Assembly (NCBI RefSeq): GCF_001693515.2
Contig: NZ_CP042968.1
Span: 2,294,001 to 2,358,000, forward strand
DNA from: Bradyrhizobium paxllaeri
GTDB lineage: Bacteria > Pseudomonadota > Alphaproteobacteria > Rhizobiales > Xanthobacteraceae
Direction of reading: 5' to 3'
DNA length: 64,000 nucleotides
The notes beneath the pieces were generated by a model. It was not told the DNA's origin, searched no databases, and worked only from the letters and a program-made list of their open reading frames with translations. This document shows, in pieces, positions 8,406-17,128 of this stretch; the first letter of the stretch is position 1; each line of letters opens with the position of its first letter. A program made the position numbers and the translations under genes.

Positions 8406-9299
8406 ATGGAACGGTTGGACGACCTCGAAGCATTCGTGGCCGTGGTCGAGAAGGGCAGTCAGGCGGCCGCCGCGCGCCACCTCCGGCGTCCGCTGCAATC
8501 GCTCAACCGCTCGCTGATCGCCCTCGAACGCGCCGTCGGCGTCGAACTCATCAAGCGCACGACGCGGCGATCGGAGCCGACAGAAGCCGGGCGCATGTTC
8601 TACGAGCGCATCAAGCCGGCCGTTGCCGAGATCATCGAAGCTCGCAACGAAGCCGCCAACATCCGCGGCGAGGTCTCGGGTCCGCTGAAGATCGGCGCGC
8701 CGGTATTGTTCGCCTCGTCCTATGTCGCGCCGATCATCGGCCGCTTTCTAAAGCTTTATCCGAACGTAGAGGTCGAGCTGAAAGCATCCGACGATCAGGT
8801 AGATCTGGTTGCCGACGGGATCGACATGGCGGTGCGGATCGGCGAGTCCGTCGACGAACAGCTGACCGCGCGGCGCCTGCAGGCGCTGCGCGTCGTGACG
8901 TGTGGCGCACCGTCCTATCTCGCGGAGCATGGCACCCCGAAACATCCCGATCAGCTCGAAAGTCATCACTGCGTGCTGCGGGCGGGCACCGGCGGGACCG
9001 ACAAATGGCCGTTTCGCGTCGGCGGCAAGTTGCAGAAGGTGAGGGTCTCCGGCCGCTTTCACTCCAACAGCGCCGCAGCGATCCGCGCGGTCGCCGGCGA
9101 GGGCGTCGGCCTCGCGCAATTGCCGCTCTGGCAGATCAGGGAGCTGGTCGAGCAGGGCACGCTTGCGATCGTGCTGGCTGAATTCGAGACCGACGGCATG
9201 CCGATCCAGCTTGTCTGGCCGCCGACGAAAGCGCCGCTGGAGCGGATGCGGCGCTTTGCCGATTTCCTTGCGAACGGTCTCAAGACCGAGCTGCTTTAA
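8406..9299 (+). CDS. LysR-family transcriptional regulator
   Basis: A 297-residue LysR regulator. The N-terminal winged helix-turn-helix is at residues 1-60 (LEAFVAVVEKGSQAAAARHL, then LERAVGVELIKRTTR), and an effector-binding domain begins near residue 90 (GPLKIGAPVLF). The C-terminal domain contains a VADGIDMAVRIGE segment of the DsdA/CrgA-like group. Its stop overlaps by four bases (9296-9299) with the stop of the convergent flavoprotein oxidase gene. The regulated target is unknown. The ATG follows AGAGGGATCCCGGC. Confidence 0.9.
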   Translation: MERLDDLEAFVAVVEKGSQAAAARHLRRPLQSLNRSLIALERAVGVELIKRTTRRSEPTEAGRMFYERIKPAVAEIIEARNEAANIRGEVSGPLKIGAPVLFASSYVAPIIGRFLKLYPNVEVELKASDDQVDLVADGIDMAVRIGESVDEQLTARRLQALRVVTCGAPSYLAEHGTPKHPDQLESHHCVLRAGTGGTDKWPFRVGGKLQKVRVSGRFHSNSAAAIRAVAGEGVGLAQLPLWQIRELVEQGTLAIVLAEFETDGMPIQLVWPPTKAPLERMRRFADFLANGLKTELL

Positions 9300-10702
9300 T
9301 CCTGGAAGATACCGTAACCCGGCGTGAGTATATTCGCCGGATCGAGGCGCTGCTTGATTTCACTGAATCGCGGCCAGCTCGATCCGAAATGGTTCTTCCA
9401 GTCACCGTGCGACATCGGAAAGGCGCCGACCGGATACTGCACGCCGCCGGCACTGCGGATGCGATCGTAGAGCGCCCGGTTCTGCTCGACCATGCGCTCC
9501 GCCGCGGCGGCATCGTCCGAAGCCGGCATGCGGATGATGTTGAACGGGAAGACGACGTTCTCGTCCGGCAGACGAAACGGCGGCGTGCGGCACGCGCGCG
9601 TCAGCATCGGATAGATGGTGATCCGTCCGAACGGCCCGACATTCGCATCGGTCAATCCGGCAAGGATTTCGCGCGCAATCTGTTCCGCGTTGCTGCCGGG
9701 CAGGAACGTCAACAGCCAAGGCTTGGGCGTAGACCATTGGCCCTTCGATCGCAGCAGGGCTTCGAACTTTGCAAATGCGGCGGCGTCCTCGCCATAGGTC
9801 AGGTCGGTTATCACGGCGGCGCTGCGCGTGCCCGATAGTCCCTTGAGCAGGGCGGTATCGTCCGGCGACCGGTCCCCGGTGTAGTACACGGCCCCGTCAA
9901 GCTGATATCGCCAGCCCCCGGCGCCATCGGGGAGGATCGCTCCCTGCAACTGGTCGAAGCGTTCTTCTGCCAGGACGCGCTGTTGGTCGGCCATCAGTTC
10001 GGTCAGGCCAGGATAGAACAGTTGAAAGCGTCGCACGCGCTCCGGAGCACGTACCAGGCGCAAGGTCGCACGCGTGATGATGCCGCACTGGCCGAGCCCG
10101 GCGCGAACGGCGTCAAAGGCATTGGGGTTCGATTCCGCCGAGCAGGTCAGCTCCTGACCGTCTCCGGTGACCACGTCGAGTTCGAGGACATTGTCGGTCT
10201 GCATGCCATATCGGGAAGACGCCGCGCCGATTCCGCCGACCGCCAATGTGCCGCCGACCGACAGGCCGAGATAGTTGGTCAGCACCGGCGGCGTCAGGCC
10301 TTGCGAGAGCGTGCCGTCGAGCACGCTTTTCCAGGTGGCGCCCGCCTCGACCACGATGCGGTCCGGCCGGAGTTCGCGGATCGAATTGAGCCTGCCCATG
10401 TCGATCACGATGCCGTCCTCGCTCAGCGAGCGACCATAGATCGAATGGCCCTGACCACGCGCCGCAACCTTCAGCCCCTCGCTTCTCGCCAGCCGCAACA
10501 GGCCGGCGACCTCCGCACTGGAAACCGGCTGCGCCACCGCGCGCGGTTCCCGATGGATCAGGCGTCCGAAATCCTCGCTTGCCTCGGTGCGAAGGCCATC
10601 GCGCGACGGCATTTCGCCGGCGGTCAGGCCGTAGGTGTGCGAAGTAACGGCGGCGGCGATGCCGAGGCCGGTGCCCAGAAACGTGCGCCTGTCTGACGTC
10701 AT
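9296..10702 (-). CDS. Tat-exported FAD-linked oxidase (VAO fold)
   Basis: A 468-residue flavoprotein starting MTSDRRTFLGTG, a twin-arginine signal, so it should be exported folded with FAD. The PCMH-type FAD-binding domain spans roughly residues 50-220. In GQGHSIYGRS, His86 is placed like the covalent flavin histidine of cytokinin dehydrogenases and related oxidases. GLSVGGTLAVGGIGAASSRY and GLGQCGIITRATLRLV follow. The C-terminus LDPANILTPGYGIFQ resembles the cytokinin dehydrogenase/aldonolactone oxidase ending. The exact substrate is not known; a cytokinin dehydrogenase role is possible but unproven. The start was chosen at the Tat signal. Upstream in-frame codons look non-coding. Confidence 0.82.
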   Translation of the reverse strand: MTSDRRTFLGTGLGIAAAVTSHTYGLTAGEMPSRDGLRTEASEDFGRLIHREPRAVAQPVSSAEVAGLLRLARSEGLKVAARGQGHSIYGRSLSEDGIVIDMGRLNSIRELRPDRIVVEAGATWKSVLDGTLSQGLTPPVLTNYLGLSVGGTLAVGGIGAASSRYGMQTDNVLELDVVTGDGQELTCSAESNPNAFDAVRAGLGQCGIITRATLRLVRAPERVRRFQLFYPGLTELMADQQRVLAEERFDQLQGAILPDGAGGWRYQLDGAVYYTGDRSPDDTALLKGLSGTRSAAVITDLTYGEDAAAFAKFEALLRSKGQWSTPKPWLLTFLPGSNAEQIAREILAGLTDANVGPFGRITIYPMLTRACRTPPFRLPDENVVFPFNIIRMPASDDAAAAERMVEQNRALYDRIRSAGGVQYPVGAFPMSHGDWKNHFGSSWPRFSEIKQRLDPANILTPGYGIFQD

Positions 10703-11017
10703 GCAGCAATCCTCCATCGCCCGACCAAAAGCGAACTCAGTTGGGGTGATGTGAGTGAACCTGGCTTCGATTATGCCGGGAAACAATTGCCGCCTTGCGC
10801 TATGGAGTTTCCCGAAAACCGGGATAGTGCTGATGCCGTTGCGGCGGCCGCGGCGCAGATGTCGTAGGGTGGGCAAAGCGTAGCGTGCCCACCATCAGCT
10901 AGTGCGATCGGTAATGATGGTGGGCACGGCGCGATCGCGCCTTTGCCCACCCTACGAAACTGCGAACTGATTTGCTTTCCGCGCAAGGGCAGGTCGCCGG
11001 CAGCGCCGCACCCAACC
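10703..11017. other. Intergenic region with a family A repeat
   Basis: This 315-base stretch between two minus-strand genes holds the leader of the oxidase gene and a family A repeat (10863-10956). I see no gene. Confidence 0.5.
10863..10956. repeat. Intergenic palindromic repeat family A
   Basis: A full copy. The arms CGTAGGGTGGGCAAAG and CTTTGCCCACCCTACG flank the inner inverted GTGCCCACCAT / ATGGTGGGCAC. Confidence 0.85.
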
Positions 11018-11797
11018 TCAAAACGCCGTATAGCCGCCATCGATCACAAAACAATCCGCCGTATGATACGATGAGGCCTTGCTCATGATGTACACCGCGA
11101 TGCCGCCGAAATCCGTCGGCTCGCCGAAGCGGCGGACAGGAATGCGGGGCATCACGTTGGCGACGAACTTGTCATTCGCCATGATGCCGGCGGTCATGTC
11201 GCTCTTGATCCAGCCGGGCAGGATCGCATTCGCGGTGACGCCGTGGCGCGCAAGCTCGACCGCGAGCGCGCGGCACAGCGCGTTCAGCGCCGCTTTCGTG
11301 CCGGCGTAATGCTCGTTGCGGGCGGTGCCGAACAGCGAGGCGAGGCTGGAGGTCGCGACCAGCCGGCCGAACTTGTCGCCGGCCTCCGCGCGTTCGGTCA
11401 TGTGGCGGGCCGCGGCCTGAAACACATGGAAGACGCCGTCGAGATTGGTCGCGAACATTTTTCGCCACTCTTCCTCGGTGCGGTCGATAAAGGACCGGCG
11501 TCCGCCGCCGCCGATACCGGCATTGGCAAAGCAGCCGTCGACGCGGCCGAACGTGTCGAGGGTCGCTTTCATCGCGGCCTTGACGGAGGCGGGATCGGAG
11601 ACGTCGCAGGTCTCTGTATGAACCTTGCCGGGCCCGGCCGACATGGTCGCGGCCGCGGCCTTGTTCTTGTCCGCGTTGCGGCCCCAGATCGAGACGTTGC
11701 AGCCCTGCGCGTTCAGCGCCTGCGCGATACCGAGGCCGATACCGCCATTGCCGCCGGTGATGACGGCCGTGCGGCCGGTGAGGTCAAAGATGCTCAT
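11018..11797 (-). CDS. Short-chain dehydrogenase/reductase
   Basis: A 259-residue classical SDR. The NAD(P)-binding TGGNGGIGLGIA is near residue 14, NAG follows near residue 93, and the catalytic Ser, Tyr and Lys lie in VATSSLASLFGTA and HYAGTKAA. The C-terminus FVIDGGYTAF is typical of 3-oxoacyl/3-hydroxyacyl reductases. Start chosen at MSIFDLTGRTAV; the frame runs far upstream but overlaps the divergent crotonase gene. It is divergent from the enoyl-CoA hydratase gene by 162 bases and may oxidise a hydroxyacyl intermediate of that pathway. Confidence 0.9.
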   Translation of the reverse strand: MSIFDLTGRTAVITGGNGGIGLGIAQALNAQGCNVSIWGRNADKNKAAAATMSAGPGKVHTETCDVSDPASVKAAMKATLDTFGRVDGCFANAGIGGGGRRSFIDRTEEEWRKMFATNLDGVFHVFQAAARHMTERAEAGDKFGRLVATSSLASLFGTARNEHYAGTKAALNALCRALAVELARHGVTANAILPGWIKSDMTAGIMANDKFVANVMPRIPVRRFGEPTDFGGIAVYIMSKASSYHTADCFVIDGGYTAF

Positions 11798-11959
11798 GGG
11801 ATGTTTCCAATTTGTTTGAATAGCAGACTTGCGCCCGGTGGCGGGCAGATGTTCTGGCGCAAGCATGGACAACGCCGTCAGGAAAATCAAATATGGGCGC
11901 GACATCATCAGGTCTTCCGCGCAGCGAAATAGCGCGTAAACACAAGTCAAGAGGAAACA

Positions 11960-12751
11960 ATGCAGTTCAAGCACGTCACGCTCGATTTCGACGGCCCGGT
12001 CGCCGTTCTCAAGCTCGACCATCAGGAGGTCATGAACGCGGTATCGATGGACATGCTGGGCGGACTTGGCGAGGCGCTCGATGCGATCGACGACAAGCGC
12101 GACGAAGTCCGCTGCGTCGTGCTGACCGGCGCAGGCCGCGCCTTCTGCACCGGCGCCAACCTGCAGGGCCGCAACAACCAGAAGCCCGGCAAGAGCAATG
12201 CCGGGCAATCGCTGGAAATCGGTTTCCATCCGTTCCTGCGCCGCATTCGCCGGCTGCATTGCCCGCTCGTCACTGCCGTCAACGGTCCTGCCGCCGGCGC
12301 CGGGATGAGTTTTGCATTGATGGGCGACATGATCCTGTGCGCGCGCTCGTCCTACTTCCTGCAGGCGTTCCGGCGCATCGGCCTGGTGCCGGATTGCGGC
12401 TCGACCTGGCTGTTGCCGCGCATGATCGGCAAGGCGCGCTCGGTCGAGCTGTCCTTGATGGGCGAACGGCTGCCGGCCGAGAAGGCGCTGGAATGGGGCC
12501 TCGTCAACCGCGTCCATGACGACGCGGTATTGATGGAAGAGGCGATGAGGCTCGCGCATGAGCTCGCCAATGGTCCCACCATCGCGCTGTCGCTGATCCG
12601 AAAACTCTATTGGGATAGCCCGGAAAACTCCTTCGAGGAACAGCTCAACCTCGAATACGAATCGCAGCGCATCGCGGGTGCCGCGGAAGACTTCAAGGAA
12701 GGCGTCACTGCGTTCCTGGAAAAGCGTCCCGCCAAGTTCAAGGGCAAATGA
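11960..12751 (+). CDS. Enoyl-CoA hydratase/isomerase family protein
   Basis: A 263-residue crotonase-fold enzyme that would hydrate or isomerise an acyl-CoA. GAGRAFCTGANLQG near residue 57 and GPAAGAGMSFALMGD near residue 110 form the oxyanion hole. DCGSTWLLPRMIG near residue 145 covers the active-site acid region, and an Asp replaces the usual Glu pair member. The ATG follows AAGAGGAAACA. Its stop overlaps by four bases (ATGA) with the kinase gene, so the two are translationally coupled in an operon with the DUF6285 gene. Confidence 0.9.
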   Translation: MQFKHVTLDFDGPVAVLKLDHQEVMNAVSMDMLGGLGEALDAIDDKRDEVRCVVLTGAGRAFCTGANLQGRNNQKPGKSNAGQSLEIGFHPFLRRIRRLHCPLVTAVNGPAAGAGMSFALMGDMILCARSSYFLQAFRRIGLVPDCGSTWLLPRMIGKARSVELSLMGERLPAEKALEWGLVNRVHDDAVLMEEAMRLAHELANGPTIALSLIRKLYWDSPENSFEEQLNLEYESQRIAGAAEDFKEGVTAFLEKRPAKFKGK

Positions 12752-13734
12752 TCGAGGACCAACTCGGACGCTGCGTCGCCTCCTGGTATCCGGGAGCGAC
12801 CGGCGTCACTGGTGCCGCAAAACTCTCCGGCGGCGCCAGCCAGGAGACCTGGACGTTCGACATCGTGCATCCGAACGGCGATGTCGGCGCCATCCTGCGC
12901 CGCGCGCCGCCGGGCTATGGCGCCTCGCCGGGACGGGCGGCTGGCCTCGATGCCGAAGCGACGCTGATGCAACTCGCGCATGATACCGGCCTGCCGTCGC
13001 CGCGCGTGATGCATGTACTGAAGCCGGAGGACGAACTCGGCCGCGGCTTCATCATGCAGCGGATTGAGGGCGAGACCATCGCGCGCAAGATTTTGCGCGA
13101 CGAGCAATTCACCAAGGCGCGGCCGCTATTGGCGTGGCAGTTGGGCCGCGTCATCGCGGGTATCCACGGCCTGCCGGCGGCAAAGCTGCCGAAGCTGCGC
13201 GAGATGAGCGCGACGACGGAAATCGCCGACCTCGAGCGGGAATACCGCAGCTTCAACTGGCCACGACCGGTGTTCGAGCTGGCGCTACGCTGGCTGCGCG
13301 AGCACGATCCCGGACCGTCGCGGGAGGTGACGCTGGTGCATGGCGATTTCCGCCACGGCAATCTCATCATCGGCCCCGATGGCGTGCGCGCGGTGCTGGA
13401 TTGGGAGCTCGCGCATTTCGGCGATCCAATGGAGGACCTGGGGTGGATCTGCGTCAACTCCTGGCGCTTCGGCGAGATCGACAAACCGGTCGGCGGCTTC
13501 GGTACGCGCGAAGAGCTGTTCGCAGGCTATGAGGAAGCCGGCCGCTCGGTCGATGCTGACCGGGTGATGTTCTGGGAAGTGATGGGCACGCTGCGCTGGG
13601 GCATCATGTGCTGCGGCATGATGCAGCGTTTTCGGCAAGGCCCTGATCATTCGATGGAGCGCGCCATGATCGGGCGGCGCTCATCGGAAACGGAAATCGA
13701 TCTGTTGCGATTGTTGGCGCCGCGGGGAGGTTGA
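12748..13734 (+). CDS. APH-family kinase, LvaA/ACAD10-11 kinase-domain-like
   Basis: A 328-residue phosphotransferase of the aminoglycoside phosphotransferase fold. The catalytic loop is VHGDFRHGNL near residue 199 and the metal-binding loop VLDWELAHFGDP near residue 217. The N-lobe starts with LSGGASQETW. Free-standing kinases like this, paired with a DUF6285-type small protein, correspond to LvaA and LvaB of P. putida levulinate catabolism, where a 4-hydroxyacyl-CoA is phosphorylated before phosphate elimination. ACAD10/ACAD11 fuse the same kinase type to a dehydrogenase. It overlaps the upstream crotonase by 4 bases and the DUF6285 gene follows after 1 base. An antibiotic-resistance role is unlikely given the context. 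The acyl substrate is unknown. Confidence 0.82.
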   Translation: MIEDQLGRCVASWYPGATGVTGAAKLSGGASQETWTFDIVHPNGDVGAILRRAPPGYGASPGRAAGLDAEATLMQLAHDTGLPSPRVMHVLKPEDELGRGFIMQRIEGETIARKILRDEQFTKARPLLAWQLGRVIAGIHGLPAAKLPKLREMSATTEIADLEREYRSFNWPRPVFELALRWLREHDPGPSREVTLVHGDFRHGNLIIGPDGVRAVLDWELAHFGDPMEDLGWICVNSWRFGEIDKPVGGFGTREELFAGYEEAGRSVDADRVMFWEVMGTLRWGIMCCGMMQRFRQGPDHSMERAMIGRRSSETEIDLLRLLAPRGG

Positions 13735-13735
13735 G

Positions 13736-14110
13736 ATGCAGGACGAACCGACACCCACCGAACTGATCAAGGCGGTTGCGGATTTCCTCCGCAACGAGAT
13801 CGCGCCAGAGATCAAGGGCCACAACGCCTTCAAGCTTCGCGTCGGTATCAATGCGCTTGATCTCGTGACACGGCAGTTGGCGCTGGAACAGGGGAGCGAT
13901 GCGGCGGAGGCCGAGCGACTGAAGCAGTTGCTGGGCGCGGATGGCTCGCTGGTCGAGTTGAATCGCGCGCTGTCGGAGAAGATTGCAAACGGCGAGGTCG
14001 ATCTGCAGACGCCGGGGCTGGCGGAGCATCTCTGGCAGACGACGATGGACAAGCTCGCTGTCGACCAACCGAACTATGCGTCGTATAAACGGGAGTTGGG
14101 GAATAAGTAG
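13736..14110 (+). CDS. DUF6285 small protein, LvaB-like kinase partner
   Basis: A 124-residue soluble, mostly helical protein (PTPTELIKAVADFLRNEI, then HNAFKLRVGINALDLVTRQL) that matches DUF6285. In levulinate-type operons a protein of this size accompanies the APH-like kinase and is needed for efficient phosphorylation. The same pairing here supports a complex with the upstream gene product, but the biochemistry is inferred. The gap to the kinase gene is one base and the start follows GGGAGGTTGAG. A family B repeat follows. Confidence 0.78.
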   Translation: MQDEPTPTELIKAVADFLRNEIAPEIKGHNAFKLRVGINALDLVTRQLALEQGSDAAEAERLKQLLGADGSLVELNRALSEKIANGEVDLQTPGLAEHLWQTTMDKLAVDQPNYASYKRELGNK

Positions 14111-14130
14111 GGTCGCGACCAACTCTCCGC

Positions 14131-14241
14131 CGTCATTGCCTGCGACAAACGCGAAGCGTTTGTGCAAGGGAGCGAAGCGACGACGCAATCCATCTCGCCG
14201 CAAGCGGATATGTGGATTGCTTCGCTGCGCTCGCAATGACG
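14131..14241. repeat. Intergenic inverted repeat family B
   Basis: It runs from CGTCATTGC to GCTCGCAATGACG, with inner CGCAATCCAT and TGGATTGCTTCG. The same element occurs at 20380, 26969 and 35021. It lies between convergent genes. Confidence 0.8.
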
Positions 14242-14261
14242 TGGATGGAGCGTTGCGATCC

Positions 14262-15041
14262 TCACCGCCCCAGCCATTTCGGCGGTCGCTTCTCCGCAAA
14301 CGCCTTCGGTCCCTCGATATAATCCTGCGACGCCGCCATCGCCTTCACCGCCGGATACTCCCGCTGCTCGGCGATCGCCTGTTCCAGCGACACCTCAAGC
14401 CCGCGCTGGATCGCCTGCTTGGAGGCGCGGATCGACATCGGCGAGTTCTTGCAGATCGTCTCCGCCCAACGCTCGGCCGCCGCAAGCGCTTCACCGGCGG
14501 GAACCACCTCATTCACAAAACCGAGCTGAAGGCCTTCCTTGGCCGAAACGTGCCGCGCAGTGAGGATCATGCCCATGGCGCGCTTCAGCCCGATCTGGCG
14601 CGGCAACCTGTGCACGCCGCCGGCCAGTGCGGCGAGGCCGACGCGCGGTTCAGGCAGGGCGAAGGTGGCATTGTCAGAGGCGATGATCAGGTCGCAGGCC
14701 AGCGCGATCTCGAAGCCGCCGCCCATCGCGACGCCGTTGACGGCGGCGATGATCGGCTTGTCGCAGTCGAACCGCGAGGTGAGGCCGGCGAAGCCGCCCT
14801 TGTCCCAGCCGCGCTTTCCGCCGGCTGCCTGCCATTTCAGGTCGTTGCCGGCGCAGAACGCCTTGTCGCCCGCGCCGGTGACGATCGCCACCCATTGCTC
14901 AGGGTCCGCGGAGAAATCGTCGAACACCTTGTTGAGTTCGAAATGCGCATCGATATGCAGCGCATTGTACACTTCCGGCCGCGACAGCGTGATGATCGTG
15001 ATCGGCCCCTTGCGCGTCACCTTGGAGAATTTCAGATCCAT
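14262..15041 (-). CDS. Enoyl-CoA hydratase-related (crotonase) protein, CaiD-like
   Basis: A 259-residue crotonase. GAGDKAFCAGNDLKW near residue 56 and GVAMGGGFEIALACD near residue 104 form the oxyanion hole, and PEPRVGLAALAGGVHRLPR near residue 130 carries the catalytic Glu region. The carnitinyl-CoA dehydratase branch has the same signature. It is divergent from the acyl-CoA dehydrogenase gene at 15264, with 222 bases between that must contain both promoters. Likely role: hydration of an unsaturated acyl-CoA in the same island. Substrate not identifiable. Confidence 0.9.
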   Translation of the reverse strand: MDLKFSKVTRKGPITIITLSRPEVYNALHIDAHFELNKVFDDFSADPEQWVAIVTGAGDKAFCAGNDLKWQAAGGKRGWDKGGFAGLTSRFDCDKPIIAAVNGVAMGGGFEIALACDLIIASDNATFALPEPRVGLAALAGGVHRLPRQIGLKRAMGMILTARHVSAKEGLQLGFVNEVVPAGEALAAAERWAETICKNSPMSIRASKQAIQRGLEVSLEQAIAEQREYPAVKAMAASQDYIEGPKAFAEKRPPKWLGR

Positions 15042-15263
15042 GTTGGCTCCCGTGTTGATTTTCTGCGGAGAAGAATATTGGCCGCGATAATAGCGCGCGG
15101 CGCGGGCCTGAAACCATCCAATTACGCAAGGCCCCCGCGCATGCCAAGGTCAATTCCGTTGCTTGACTTGGAGGCGGTCTTCTCAGCTAAATCGATCCCA
15201 GCAGGAGCGCTCGCGTAGCGCCTAAACGCAAAAGCAATAAACGACATTTCCGGGAGAGAGACC

Positions 15264-16538
15264 TTGGATTTCAACCTGCCTGCCGACCTCACGGCCTATC
15301 TCGACGAACTCGACCGCTTCATCGCGCGCGAGATCAAGCCGCTGGAGGAGGCCGACGACAACATCCGCTTCTTCGACCATCGCCGCGAATGGGCGCGCAC
15401 CGATTTCGAGAAGGGCGGCCTGCCGCGGCACGAATGGGAGGCGCTGCTGCGCAAGGCGAAGAATCTTGCAGATGCCGCAGGCCACCTGCGGTTTGCGATC
15501 CCGAAGCGCTACGGCGGCAAGGACGGTTCCAATCTCTGGATGGCCGTGATCCGCGAGCATTTTGCTGCCAAGGGCCTCGGCCTGCACAACGACCTGCAGA
15601 ACGAGCATTCGATCGTCGGCAATCTGCCGCTTGTCACCATGCTCGATCGCTACGGCACCGATGAACAGAAGGCGATGATCGAAGGTTCGATCACGGGCAA
15701 ATACCGCATCACCTTCGGCCTCACCGAACCCGATCACGGTTCCGACGCCACGCATATGGAAACCAAAGCGAAGCAGGCGACCCGCGATAACGTCAAGGGC
15801 TGGATCATCAATGGCCAGAAGATGTGGACGACCGGGATGCATGTCGCGACCCATTGCGCGCTGTTTGCCCGTACCTCGGGCAATGACGGCGATGCGCGCG
15901 GCATCACCTGCTTCCTCGTGCCGGCGAAGAGCGAAGGCGTGAAGGTCGAGGAATATATGTGGACCTTCAACATGCCGACGGATCATCCGCGTGTCAGCTT
16001 TACCGACGTGTTCGTGCCTGAGGATGCGCTATTCGGCGAAATCGGCCGGGGCCTGTCGCTGGCGCAATGTTTTGTGCACGAGAACCGCATCCGCCAGGCA
16101 GCGAGCTCGCTGGGGGCCGCCGTCTATTGCATCAACGAAAGCGTCAAATACGCGCGTGAGCGAAAGCCGTTCGGCAGGGCGCTCGCCGAGAATCAGGCAA
16201 TCCAGTGGCCGCTGGTCGAACTGGCGACGCAGGCCGAAATGCTGCGGTTGTTGATCCGCAAGACCGCGTGGGAGATGGACCAGCTCACCCAGGCGCAGGT
16301 CGAGAACACGCTGTCCGACCGGGTGTCGATGTGCAACTACTGGGCAAACCGGCTGTGCTGCGAAGCCGCCGACCGCGCCATGCAGGTGCATGGCGGCATG
16401 GGCTATTCGCGCCACAAGCCGTTCGAGCACATCTACCGCCACCACCGCCGCTACCGCATCACCGAAGGCAGCGAGGAAATCCAGAAGCGCAAGGTGGCGG
16501 GATTCCTGTTCGGCTACATGGGAGCGGGGAAGCTTTAG
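15264..16538 (+). CDS. Acyl-CoA dehydrogenase
   Basis: A 424-residue acyl-CoA dehydrogenase. ITFGLTEPDHGSDATHM near residue 152 is the FAD/acyl site, IINGQKMWTTGM follows, QVHGGMGYSRHKPFEHIYR is near residue 377, and the C-terminal YRITEGSEEIQ carries the usual end-of-domain signature. The start codon is TTG, preceded by CGGGAGAGAGACC. No ATG fits better. FAD-dependent dehydrogenation in the cytosol is expected. It lies next to the crotonase and kinase genes, so it may serve the same substrate. The N-terminal region (DELDRFIAREIKPLEEAD) is family-typical. Confidence 0.9.
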   Translation: MDFNLPADLTAYLDELDRFIAREIKPLEEADDNIRFFDHRREWARTDFEKGGLPRHEWEALLRKAKNLADAAGHLRFAIPKRYGGKDGSNLWMAVIREHFAAKGLGLHNDLQNEHSIVGNLPLVTMLDRYGTDEQKAMIEGSITGKYRITFGLTEPDHGSDATHMETKAKQATRDNVKGWIINGQKMWTTGMHVATHCALFARTSGNDGDARGITCFLVPAKSEGVKVEEYMWTFNMPTDHPRVSFTDVFVPEDALFGEIGRGLSLAQCFVHENRIRQAASSLGAAVYCINESVKYARERKPFGRALAENQAIQWPLVELATQAEMLRLLIRKTAWEMDQLTQAQVENTLSDRVSMCNYWANRLCCEAADRAMQVHGGMGYSRHKPFEHIYRHHRRYRITEGSEEIQKRKVAGFLFGYMGAGKL

Positions 16539-16551
16539 AGGGACGTAAGTC

Positions 16552-17022
16552 ATGGAAGGTGGATGCACGTGCCGGAACGTCCGCTATCGCCTGAATGGCA
16601 GGCCGATGATCGTGCACGCCTGCCACTGCACCTGGTGCCAGCGCGAGACGGGCACGGTGCACGCGCTCAATGCGATGTACGAGGCCGAGAGGGTCGAGCA
16701 TATCGCGGCTGAGCCCGAGATCGTCGTGACGCCGTCGGCCAGCGGCAAGGGCCAGCGCATCGCGCGCTGCCCGGTCTGCAAGGTTGCCGTCTGGAGCAAC
16801 TATCCGGGATTTGGTCCCGCCGTGCGGTTCGTGCGCGTCGGCACCATGGACGATCCCGGCCAATGCCCGCCGGACATCCACATCTTCACCTCAACCAAAC
16901 AGCCCTGGGTGGCGCTGCCGCAGGGGGCGAAGGCGGTGGCGGAGTTCTACGATGTCACCGAGGTCTGGTCGGACGAAGCCAAGGAGCGCCGGCGGGTGTT
17001 GCGGGAGCGGATGAAGAAGTAG
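16552..17022 (+). CDS. GFA/CENP-V family zinc protein
   Basis: A 156-residue protein of the glutathione-dependent formaldehyde-activating (GFA) family. Zinc-binding cysteines lie in GGCTC (Cys5, Cys7), ACHCTWC (Cys24, Cys26, Cys29) and a later CPVC. The family holds structural and glutathione-type zinc sites, but most members have no proven formaldehyde role. It starts 13 bases after the acyl-CoA dehydrogenase gene on the same strand and may be co-transcribed. An IS110 element begins shortly after the stop. Confidence 0.87.
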   Translation: MEGGCTCRNVRYRLNGRPMIVHACHCTWCQRETGTVHALNAMYEAERVEHIAAEPEIVVTPSASGKGQRIARCPVCKVAVWSNYPGFGPAVRFVRVGTMDDPGQCPPDIHIFTSTKQPWVALPQGAKAVAEFYDVTEVWSDEAKERRRVLRERMKK

Positions 17023-17128
17023 GCGCTGCTACGTGGGCATTGCGAGGAATCATAGATTCCATGAGGCGGTGAGCGTGGCCTTTCCGATAAGGTTTGGGTT
17101 TCCACACTCGAACCCCTCGGAGAGTCAG

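Noticed and set aside
17036..17052. Left flank of the IS as a truncated family B repeat (CATTGCGAGGA)
   Set aside because: The match is only about 11 bases and the rest of the repeat is absent on either side of the element.
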